NCBI RefSeq assembly: GCF_023701695.1
Contig: NZ_JAJOZC010000001.1
Location: forward strand, 7,501,894 to 7,565,893
Direction: 5' to 3'
DNA length: 64,000 nt
Source: Streptomyces sp. RKAG290
GTDB taxonomy: Bacteria; Actinomycetota; Actinomycetes; Streptomycetales; Streptomycetaceae
Part shown: positions 53,123 to 60,008 of the stretch, in pieces
Layout of the letters: each line of letters starts with the position of its first letter
Position numbering within the stretch: position 1 is the first letter of the stretch
The notes under the pieces: generated by a model
The model's database searches: none
The model's input: only the letters and a program-made list of their open reading frames with translations
What the model was told of the DNA's origin: nothing
Made by a program: the position numbers and the translations under genes

Positions 53123-53509
53123 TCAGGACGTGGGGGCTGCGGGGGACTGCTGGGCCAGTACGGCCAGGTGCATGCCGAGGAAGTTGACCTCGGACTCGGG
53201 GAGCGCGGCGCCCAGCTCCCGTTCGGCGCGGGCCGAGACGGCGCGGGCACGGGCGACGGCGTCGGGATGTCCGGCCAGCTCCGCGGCGACCTGGTCGTCG
53301 GTGAGGAACTGCTCGATCGGCTCGCCGTCCAGGATCCGGCCGAGTGCCATCATCAGATGGCTGGTCAGCATGCCTGCCGTCGCCTCGGTGACCGTGCGGC
53401 CCTCGGACTCGAGAGAGGTCAGCTCGGCGGTGACGAAGTCGGCCACCTCGGGCCTGACCTGACCGCCTTCGCGGAAGAGCTCAATCCGCAGTGCGAGCTG
53501 GTCGTCCAT
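53123..53509 (-). CDS. yhfY: YhfY-like PRD-domain protein
   Basis: 128 residues from ATG 53509 with a perfect AGGAGGA. It is a single PRD module with the two conserved histidine sites LTSHLMMALGRI (about 64) and NFLGMHLAVL (about 113) that are phosphorylated by PTS proteins in regulators. Without a DNA-binding domain it probably modulates another protein, perhaps YhfZ, in response to PTS state. It is the first gene of the main yhf transcript; the operator lies directly upstream. Confidence 0.8.
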   Translation of the reverse strand: MDDQLALRIELFREGGQVRPEVADFVTAELTSLESEGRTVTEATAGMLTSHLMMALGRILDGEPIEQFLTDDQVAAELAGHPDAVARARAVSARAERELGAALPESEVNFLGMHLAVLAQQSPAAPTS

Positions 53510-53527
53510 GGTGATCCTCCTATAATC

Positions 53528-53546
53528 AACAGTAACCAGGATTCTG
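53528..53546 (-). promoter_or_regulatory. Operator/promoter of the yhfY-yhfW operon
   Basis: The element AACAGTAACCAGGATTCTG is identical to one upstream of yhfZ (54553-54571). On the minus strand it contains a -10-like TACTGT (53534-53529) followed by the strong AGGAGGA of yhfY. The centre AGAATCC/GGTTACT is an imperfect palindrome, suitable for a dimeric regulator such as YhfZ. Confidence 0.65.
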
Positions 53547-53607
53547 TATTTTGATGACGGCCGACACCCGGAGAATGTGAGATCCCGGTCACCGGAGCCG
53601 CCCGCGG

Positions 53608-54546
53608 TCAGTACGACGGGACGCGCTCCCCTCGCAGCACTTCGCTCTGCAGCCGGGTCACCAGCGACAGATCCAGCGAGTCGCGGACCGCGGCAAGCGC
53701 CTTCGCCCCGTCGGTCCGGCCGATCACCGCGGCGGTGGAGTTACGGAGAGCCAGCTCGCGGGTGACTTCGTCGCCGAGGGGGAGCACGTCGACCCCGACC
53801 CCGATCCGGTCCTGTGCCTCGTCAAGATTCCATACGGTCGCGTCGACCTCGTTCCGGGCGAACAGGTCCCGCAGCTGCATGTACGAGGCCTCCCGCCACT
53901 CGACGTCCTCGCGGCCTGCGAACACCCGCTCCACGAGCATCCGGAGATCCTCCGAGGCGTGGTCCACCGCCACCCGCAGCCCCGGGGCCGCCAGGTCGAC
54001 GCCGTGCCGCACCAGCATGCCGTGCGCGCCGACGTAGGTGGCGGGACCGAGGTCGGCCACCAGCTCCACGGGGTGCTCGGCGATCAGCTGGTCGGCTGCG
54101 AACCGTGACAGGACGACCAGGTCGACCTTGCCCTCCAGTAGTGCGGCGGTCCGGGCTCCGGCACCACGCATGAACGTGATCGCGAACGGCGCGCCCGCCT
54201 CCTCGAAGGCGCCACGCAGTCCGGTCGCCAGGCCCTCGTACCGCCGCGAGTAGGGGAGCGGCATCGCGGCGAGCAGCGTCCCGAGGCCGGACAGGCGCCA
54301 CAGGATGGTGCGGTCCGAGTGGACGAGGAACGTGCCGAGGTGGCCGCGCGCGGTGGTGGAGATCGCCCCGGACTCCTCCAGCAGCTGGAGGGCCGCCTGT
54401 ACGGTGCCGTTTCCGCAGCTCAGCTCCTCCGCGAAGTCCCGCACACGGGGCAGGCGGGTGTCCGGCTCGTGATGCAGGAGCAGGACGGCGAGCTGCCGCG
54501 CGGCGAGGCCGTTACGGGTGAGGAAGCGGTCGTCGAAATCGTTCAC
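53608..54546 (-). CDS. yhfZ: YhfZ-like transcriptional regulator
   Basis: 312 residues from GTG 54546. An N-terminal GntR/MarR-like winged helix (LPRVRDFAEELSCGNGTVQAALQLLEESGAIST, about 33-66) is followed by a periplasmic-binding-protein-like ligand domain (about 95-300; LATGLRGAFEEAGAPFAITF, LDLSLVTRLQSEV). YhfZ is the operon's own regulator in E. coli. The gene appears leaderless: a TTGTCA-17-TACTGT promoter ends 7 bases before the GTG, and the shared 19-bp element covers that promoter, so it most likely represses itself and the yhfY operon. Confidence 0.87.
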   Translation of the reverse strand: MNDFDDRFLTRNGLAARQLAVLLLHHEPDTRLPRVRDFAEELSCGNGTVQAALQLLEESGAISTTARGHLGTFLVHSDRTILWRLSGLGTLLAAMPLPYSRRYEGLATGLRGAFEEAGAPFAITFMRGAGARTAALLEGKVDLVVLSRFAADQLIAEHPVELVADLGPATYVGAHGMLVRHGVDLAAPGLRVAVDHASEDLRMLVERVFAGREDVEWREASYMQLRDLFARNEVDATVWNLDEAQDRIGVGVDVLPLGDEVTRELALRNSTAAVIGRTDGAKALAAVRDSLDLSLVTRLQSEVLRGERVPSY

Positions 54547-54552
54547 GAATCA

Positions 54553-54582
54553 AACAGTAACCAGGATTCTGGATACTGACAA
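54553..54582 (-). promoter_or_regulatory. Promoter and operator of yhfZ
   Basis: On the minus strand TTGTCA (54582-54577), a 17-base spacer and TACTGT (54559-54554) lead to GTG 54546 seven bases on, a leaderless geometry. The 19-bp element at 54553-54571 spans the spacer and -10, so a bound regulator would exclude RNA polymerase. Confidence 0.7.
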
Positions 54583-54736
54583 GAACCTCATCTGGGCTTC
54601 CGCGACTCTCGCAGAATCTGTCGGAGGGGTCTTGCGGACATGTCCACGCTGCCCAGCACGCGCTGCCTGAGCGGGGCTGCTGATGTGCATCGATTGGCCG
54701 GACAGCGTGTCAGGGAAGGACGGTACTGTCGCCGTC

Positions 54737-55291
54737 ATGTCCAACGACCCTCCTCCTTGCCGCTGCGTGATCTGCCATGACTACGGCGACCGGGACGAGG
54801 ACGATCGCACGAGCCGGCGGACAGTCGAGCAGGTACGGACATACGGCTGGAGCGTCGTGATGGTGCCGGCGGACGACGAAGGGCCCGCCTTCGCGTACAC
54901 GATCGGGCTCTGGCACACGCACAGCGTGCCTGAGCTTGCCATGTTCGGGCTTGACGTTCAGCTGATGCAGGAACTGCTCAATGCCGTCGGGCACAGGGCC
55001 GTGGCAGGAACCTCACTGGAGAGCGGCCAGGAGCACCACGACATCATCGAGAAGTCACCTCTGGTCCTCAAGAGCGCCGATCTCCGCTGGTACCGGCCGT
55101 TCTTCGGGCAGGCGATCTCCTTCTACCGGCGGCCCCCGTTCCCCGTCCTGCAGTTGGTGTGGCCCGATGCGGAGGGCCGCTTCCTGTGGCAGCCGGGGAC
55201 TGACGCGCGCTACCGGCGGTCCCAGCCCCAGCTTTGGCTGCAGCCTGCCCAGCATCCGGAAGGAGTCTGGGCCGACCTTGCGGCAGGCTGA
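54737..55291 (+). CDS. DUF4262-domain protein
   Basis: 184 residues from ATG 54737. The DUF4262 pattern is clear: CRCVICHDYG near the start, then VRTYGWSVVMVPADDEGPAFAYTIGLWHTHSVPELAMFGL and LQLVWPDAEGRFLWQPG near the end. Members are cytoplasmic proteins of unknown role, common in actinomycetes. A -10-like TACTGT (54724-54729) lies 7 bases before the ATG and no ribosome site is seen, so this transcript may also be leaderless. Confidence 0.85.
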   Translation: MSNDPPPCRCVICHDYGDRDEDDRTSRRTVEQVRTYGWSVVMVPADDEGPAFAYTIGLWHTHSVPELAMFGLDVQLMQELLNAVGHRAVAGTSLESGQEHHDIIEKSPLVLKSADLRWYRPFFGQAISFYRRPPFPVLQLVWPDAEGRFLWQPGTDARYRRSQPQLWLQPAQHPEGVWADLAAG

Positions 55292-55441
55292 CGGCGTCGG
55301 GAGTCAGCGGAAGGCCGGCGCAGGTGAGTGGAGCAAGTGCCGCTCGCGGAGGAGAGCGAAGGGGCCCCGGCCGCCCCTCTGTCGACGGAGCGGCCTGACC
55401 CGATCGTCGTGTCGGGGCCTGATGCGTGCTTGGTGAGGAAC

Positions 55442-55645
55442 TAAGGGCTGTCCCGTAATCCCTGGTGGATCAGCGCGCGGCGTCAGATGCGGTGCATCGC
55501 AAGGCGGAGGGACGTCCGCATACTGGATGTATTCGGGCGTTCCGACAACGCGGCGAGAGTGGGGCCTCCCCTGCTCGAGCGCAGCCGAGAGCTTGGGGAA
55601 GTAGCTGTCGTCGTGCGCCCGCCAGGGATTGCGGGACAGCCCTTA
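55442..55645. mobile_element. MITE-like element with 24-bp terminal inverted repeats
   Basis: The left end starts TAAGGGCTGTCCCGTAATCC (to 55465) and the right end (55622-55645) is its reverse complement with one mismatch in 24 bases. The ends fall at TA, which suits Tc1/IS630-type insertion with TA duplication. The 204 bp inside hold no ORF but contain an internal hairpin (CTCCCC...GGGGAAG). This is a non-autonomous element; the transposase that moves it is not in the window. Confidence 0.8.
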
Positions 55646-55680
55646 GCCGGCAGCCCGTCCCGCGGAATCCTCGCAGCGGG

Positions 55681-56607
55681 TCAGCGGCCCACCGCTGTCT
55701 CGCGGTTGACGCGGGACAGCTTCTCGGGGTTGCGCACGGCGTAGAGCCCCGTGACGAGGCCGCCGTCGATGCGTACCGCCATGACGGTGTCGATCTCGCC
55801 GTCCATCCGGAGGAGGAGCGCCGGGTACCCGTTGACCTGCGCCGGCTGGAGCACCATCTCGGTGTCGATCCTGCCCAGCACGCCGACCACCCTGTCGGCG
55901 CCCACGATCGGAGCCGTAGCGGCCTGCACGACACCGCCGCCGTCGGTCAGCAGGACGATGTCCGGGGCGATCATGTCGAGCAGTCGCTGCAGATCACCCG
56001 TCGCGATCGCCCGCCGGAAGGCCTCAAGCGCCTGGCGGGTCTCGGTCTGGGAGACGACGGCACGGGGCCGGCGCGCTCCGACGTGAGCGCGCGCCCGGTG
56101 CGCGATCTGGCGGACGGCGGCCGGGGTCTTCTCGACGGCTTCCGCGATCTCGTCGTAGGAGAGAGCGAATACCTCGCGCAGAACGAACACCGCTCGTTCG
56201 GTCGGCGCGAGAGTCTCCAGGACCAGCAGCATCGCCATCGAGAGACTGTCGGCGAGCTCGACGTCCTCGGCCACGTCGGGCGCGGTCAGCAACGGCTCGG
56301 GAAGCCAGGGGCCGACGTAGGACTCCTTGCGCCGGCGGAGCGTGCGCAGGCGGGTCAGCGCCTGGCGTGTGGTGATGCGGACCAGGTAGGCGCGCTGCTC
56401 CCGTACCGTGCCGAGGTCGACGCCTGCCCAGCGCAGCCAGGTCTCCTGCAGGACGTCCTCGGCATCGGCTGCCGAGCCGAGCATCTCGTAGGCGACGGTG
56501 AACAGCAGGTTGCGGTGGGCGACGAACGCCTCGGTGGCGGAGTCCAGCCGCCTGTCCCCAGGAAGGGGATCGGACGTGTCGGCCGTTGGCTCGCTGTACT
56601 TGTTCAC
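55681..56607 (-). CDS. ECF41-type RNA polymerase sigma factor
   Basis: 308 residues from GTG 56607. Sigma-2 (about 27-95; YEMLGSAADAEDVLQETWLRW) and sigma-4 (about 130-180) are followed by a SnoaL-like C-terminal domain. Hallmarks of the ECF41 group are present: the WLPEPL motif in the linker (about 101-106) and the DGGG motif in the C-terminal domain (LLTDGGGVVQA, about 225). In this group the C-terminal domain regulates the sigma factor in place of an anti-sigma. The gene is divergent from a carboxymuconolactone-decarboxylase-like gene, the standard ECF41 partner. Confidence 0.92.
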   Translation of the reverse strand: MNKYSEPTADTSDPLPGDRRLDSATEAFVAHRNLLFTVAYEMLGSAADAEDVLQETWLRWAGVDLGTVREQRAYLVRITTRQALTRLRTLRRRKESYVGPWLPEPLLTAPDVAEDVELADSLSMAMLLVLETLAPTERAVFVLREVFALSYDEIAEAVEKTPAAVRQIAHRARAHVGARRPRAVVSQTETRQALEAFRRAIATGDLQRLLDMIAPDIVLLTDGGGVVQAATAPIVGADRVVGVLGRIDTEMVLQPAQVNGYPALLLRMDGEIDTVMAVRIDGGLVTGLYAVRNPEKLSRVNRETAVGR

Positions 56608-56710
56608 TCCCGGCTCCCGCCTGTTCGTTCTTGACCGTGTCACGCACAGGACGCCGCTGCGCACCTTCTTGTGACGTTCAGGTGCAGTGGCCTACGTCAC
56701 ATTGCCGTGC

Positions 56711-56737
56711 TGTCACAGGGTGCGTACGGCCGGCATC
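56711..56737 (+). promoter_or_regulatory. Candidate ECF41 promoter of the AhpD-like gene
   Basis: TGTCACA (56711-56717), 16 bases, then CATC (56734-56737) closely matches the ECF41 promoter type TGTCACA-N16-CGTC. It lies about 70 bp upstream of the AhpD-like start, as expected for the sigma factor regulating its neighbour. Confidence 0.5.
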
Positions 56738-56804
56738 TGGTGTTCGTCAGGATGCCGCGCAGACGATCCGCACGGCACGCAGCACCATCAGTGAGGACAC
56801 AGTC

Positions 56805-57290
56805 ATGGAACCCCGCATCAACCTGTTCGCCAATGAGGTCGGAACCAGGATCGGCAAGCGGATTTATGCCGTCAGCCAGGTGATCCAGGAGTCGCCGCTG
56901 CCCAAGGACACCCAGGAGCTCGTGCAGCTGCGGGCGAGTCAGATCAACGGCTGCGGCTTCTGTGCCGACATCCACGCCAAGGACGCCTCGGCTGCCGGCG
57001 AATCCTGGACCCGGCTGAACCTGGTCGCCGCCTGGCGCCATTCCACCGTGTTCAGCGAGGCCGAGCGGGCCGCCCTGGCGCTGACCGAGGAGGGCACCCG
57101 CATCGCCGACGCCCACCACGGTGTGTCCGACGAGACCTGGGCGCTGGTGCGCAAGCACTTCGACGAGACCCAGACCATCGCGCTGGTCTCCCTGATCGCG
57201 ATGATCAACGCGACCAATCGGCTCGGCGTGATCCTGAACAACCAAGGCGGTTCGTACGAGCCGGGTGCCCTTGCCGACGTCGCGAGCTGA
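56805..57290 (+). CDS. Carboxymuconolactone-decarboxylase/AhpD-like protein
   Basis: 161 residues from ATG 56805 (GAGGA 8 bases upstream). The AhpD-type redox motif CxxC is present as NGCGFCADIHAKDA with the conserved His (about residues 47-58). The protein is expected to act as a thiol-dependent peroxidase or alkylhydroperoxidase. Together with the divergent ECF41 sigma factor and the TGTCACA promoter it forms the classic ECF41 unit. Confidence 0.9.
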   Translation: MEPRINLFANEVGTRIGKRIYAVSQVIQESPLPKDTQELVQLRASQINGCGFCADIHAKDASAAGESWTRLNLVAAWRHSTVFSEAERAALALTEEGTRIADAHHGVSDETWALVRKHFDETQTIALVSLIAMINATNRLGVILNNQGGSYEPGALADVAS

Positions 57291-57307
57291 CCGCCGATCG
57301 TCCTGCG

Positions 57308-57340
57308 CCCCGGCCCAGGGCATTCGGCCCAGGGCCGGGG
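57308..57340. terminator. Hairpin between convergent genes
   Basis: CCCCGGCCC (57308-57316) and GGGCCGGGG (57332-57340) form a perfect 9-bp stem after the AhpD-like gene and ahead of the convergent membrane protein gene. Confidence 0.55.
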
Positions 57341-57416
57341 AGGGCGGGGAAACCGTCCTCGCCGAAAAGCGGAAGTCGACCGAGCGCCGTGCTCAGCGGC
57401 CCCGATTCAGCTTGGC

Positions 57417-58772
57417 TCACACCATTTCGGGTTCCGGTTGCCGCGCCGGGGTCGCTTTTGGTTCCCACAGCTCGGTGGTCCGTACGTAGCCGTGGACCAC
57501 AGACGTCATTGCCAGAATGATGAGTGGTCCGAACACCCATGGGTGGTTGGCCATCTCCATCGGCAGATAGCGATAGGAGACCAGGAGTGCGGTGAAGACG
57601 ACTGCGCCATAGGCGACCAGCTGGATTCCCGACCGGTCCCAACCGCGAGCGAGTGAGCGCAGAGCCACCTCGATCGTCAATGTGAACACCACCCCGGCAA
57701 CGATGTCCGCGCCGTAGTGGTAGCCGAATCCCAGCGTCGCGGCGAGAGTCGCGAGCAGCCAGAAGGTGCCTGCGTATCGCAGGACCCGGGGGCCCTTGCG
57801 CGAATGGATGAAGATCGCTGTGGCCCATGCGGTGTGCAGGCTGGGCATGCAGTTGCGCGGGGTGATCGCGTCGAATGACATGTGGTGCGGGACGCTGACG
57901 GGAGCCGACGTGTTCGGCCACAGATTGGCCACCGCCCAGGGTCCGCCGTCGGCGCCGTAGGCGAAGACCGGTCCGACCACCGGGAAGATCATGTAGATGG
58001 CGGGCCCGAGCAGGCCGATGACCAGGAAGGTGCGCACCAGGTGATGGCCCGGGAAGCGGCGTTCGACTGCCACGTGACGCAGCTGGTACATCGCGACGAC
58101 GACTGCGGCCACCGGAAGCAGGGTGTAGACGGAGTCAAGGATGTGGGCCCCGACAGGGCCTGTGGCCGTGACGATCCGGCCGACCAGCCACGACGGGTTG
58201 CCCAGTGCGTGATCGGCGGTCGCCACGTACTGGTCGAGAACGATCGGGCGCGTCTTCGACGTGATGAGCAGCCAGGTGTCACCGGTCTTGCGGCCGGCCA
58301 CCAGTAGCAGGCCCAGCCCGACACCCTTCAGCAGCAGAACGCGTTCCCGGCCTGTGCGACGGGTGACAGCGATGACCGCACAACCCAGAATTACCCACAA
58401 CGCGCCATTACCGAATGGGTGGCCTTCGGTCACCGGGGCGTCGGCGACCCATCGCACCAGGAGAATAACGGCGTCGATGGCAATCGCCGTACCGGCCGCG
58501 ATGAGCCGTTGCCGCCAGGTGAGCACCACCATCGTCAGGGCCATGCTGGCGTACAGCAGGAAGCCCGACTGGGGTGCGAATACCACCTCTTGCGCCTGGG
58601 CGACGATCGGCCCCGGCAGGCCGTAGTGGCGCGCGGCCATCTCCAGCGCGATGAGGAATCCGAGGGTCACCACACCCGCCGCGGCCCACAGTATCGTCCG
58701 CGTCCGACGCCAAGTGGCGAAAGAAACTCTGTGGTCTATTCGCGAAAACACCCGCGATACGATAGGTATCAA
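57417..58772 (-). CDS. PAP2-superfamily membrane protein (inositol-phosphotransferase-like)
   Basis: 451 residues with about 10-12 membrane helices. The C-terminal half holds the PAP2 active-site motifs PRNCMPSLHTAWATAIF (about 300-316) and FGYHYGADIVAGVV (about 345-358), as in Aur1/inositol-phosphotransferase-like bacterial proteins. It probably moves a phospho group on a membrane lipid. The 5' end is uncertain: TTG 58772 is the longest choice and has no good site; GTG 58751 is an alternative. Its upstream region is unusually AT-rich. Confidence 0.82.
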   Translation of the reverse strand: MIPIVSRVFSRIDHRVSFATWRRTRTILWAAAGVVTLGFLIALEMAARHYGLPGPIVAQAQEVVFAPQSGFLLYASMALTMVVLTWRQRLIAAGTAIAIDAVILLVRWVADAPVTEGHPFGNGALWVILGCAVIAVTRRTGRERVLLLKGVGLGLLLVAGRKTGDTWLLITSKTRPIVLDQYVATADHALGNPSWLVGRIVTATGPVGAHILDSVYTLLPVAAVVVAMYQLRHVAVERRFPGHHLVRTFLVIGLLGPAIYMIFPVVGPVFAYGADGGPWAVANLWPNTSAPVSVPHHMSFDAITPRNCMPSLHTAWATAIFIHSRKGPRVLRYAGTFWLLATLAATLGFGYHYGADIVAGVVFTLTIEVALRSLARGWDRSGIQLVAYGAVVFTALLVSYRYLPMEMANHPWVFGPLIILAMTSVVHGYVRTTELWEPKATPARQPEPEMV

Positions 58773-59035
58773 TTGTCTGGCCGATTTGTTAGGGATTATT
58801 CGAATAGGTCGCTCTTCATGCCGGATGTACGGGTATCCGGTGAAGGGTGGGTAATTAGTCTCCGGTCGTCAGTTCGATCATCTTATCGGAGCGGTGCAGG
58901 CGGGTTCGCTGGGCACGAGCGACGCGCGGGGCAGTGGGTCCCGGCCCGACGGTCCCGAGCTGCGCCACTGGGTCATTGCACCTGCGCCCGGCCGGAGTTC
59001 AGTGCGTTCTCCGACGCCGACAGCGGTTTGTGTGC
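58773..59035. other. AT-rich intergenic region
   Basis: The gap, and about 40 bases of the gene start beside it, has far more A/T than the flanking DNA. It has a TATTCGAATA palindrome (58797-58806), GATAC-GATAG-GTATC (58756-58770) and CCGGAT-N8-ATCCGG. No gene is seen. Such low-GC patches often mark promoters or acquired DNA. Confidence 0.45.
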
Positions 59036-59746
59036 TCACGTGCGCGAGAGCCGGCGCTGGGTCTCCTCGAGCAAGTTCCGCATTGCCGTGCGGAAGAGCT
59101 CGGCCTGGTGGTCACCGAGGAAGGAGGTGTGGCCGAACACCTCCAGGACGACGAGGCCGTGCAGATGTCCCCACGCGCTCATCAGCAGAGCGGTCGCGGG
59201 GGGCGGGAGGTTCCCCAGACCGTAATGCGGCAGCTGTTCCAGGTAGGCGCGGAGCGCGGGCGACAGCGCGGGGGCGTCGGCTGCGGCAAGTTGCGCCGTG
59301 GTGAACCCGTCGAACATCTCGCGTTCGAAGATCGAGCTCATTCGCCGTGTCGCCTGGGTGGTAGGACCGTCGGCGGGGGCTGCGTAGTCGCGCAACGGCG
59401 TCCCGTAGAGGAGCTGGAAGCGCTCGGGGTGGGCGATGGCCCATCGGCGGTAGCCCTCGGCCGCGACCACCAGGCGCGGCAGGGACGCATCGTGGGCCGG
59501 GGCGTCCACGGCATCCTGCACGGCATCGGCCAGGTCGTCGTACGCCTTGGTGACCAGCGCCGTGACGAGTGTGTCCCGGCTCGGGAAGTAGTGGTAGAGC
59601 GCCTGCACGGTCATTCCGAGGCTCCGGGCGACCGCTCGCAGGGACAGGGCCGCGGGTCCGTGTTCGGTGATGTGGCGCTCGGCGGCGTCCAGGATCTCCT
59701 GGGTGGCGGCGGCCCGTCGTCGCTGGCGCAGGGAGGGCTGGGTCAA
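59036..59746 (-). CDS. TetR-family regulator of the MMPL transporter
   Basis: 236 residues from TTG 59746, chosen because AGAGGAA lies about 6 bases upstream; a longer frame to 59779 has no site. The helix-turn-helix (TQEILDAAERHITEHGPAAL...MTVQALYHYFPSRDTLVTAL, about 15-62) and a WHG-type ligand domain are clear. It is divergent from the MMPL transporter gene 262 bases away; two CTGCCA direct repeats (59818-59823 and 59836-59841) in the gap may be its binding site. Confidence 0.88.
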   Translation of the reverse strand: MTQPSLRQRRRAAATQEILDAAERHITEHGPAALSLRAVARSLGMTVQALYHYFPSRDTLVTALVTKAYDDLADAVQDAVDAPAHDASLPRLVVAAEGYRRWAIAHPERFQLLYGTPLRDYAAPADGPTTQATRRMSSIFEREMFDGFTTAQLAAADAPALSPALRAYLEQLPHYGLGNLPPPATALLMSAWGHLHGLVVLEVFGHTSFLGDHQAELFRTAMRNLLEETQRRLSRT

Positions 59747-60008
59747 TGCGTGTTCCTCTGCGGTAAGCGGCCACCGCACGACGGTCGCCGCTGTGGCACA
59801 GCGCCGGAATCGGCAGGCTGCCAGGAAAATCTAACACTGCCAAATTACCCGCCGCTTCACTAACGTCGCTCGCGGCGACGAAGAGTGCGAATCCGCATCT
59901 CCTTCTGACGGGGCGAAGAGACTCCGCGGTGCGTGGCACCGGCCCCTGGTGATCAACTCCGGCCGTTTCGCGCCGTTTTCGCCGTATGGACACCAAAGGA
60001 GAAAATGC

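Noticed and set aside
55465..55744. Short plus-strand frames inside the MITE and the sigma gene
   Set aside because: They have no ribosome site and cross the inverted-repeat end of the element; they are chance frames.
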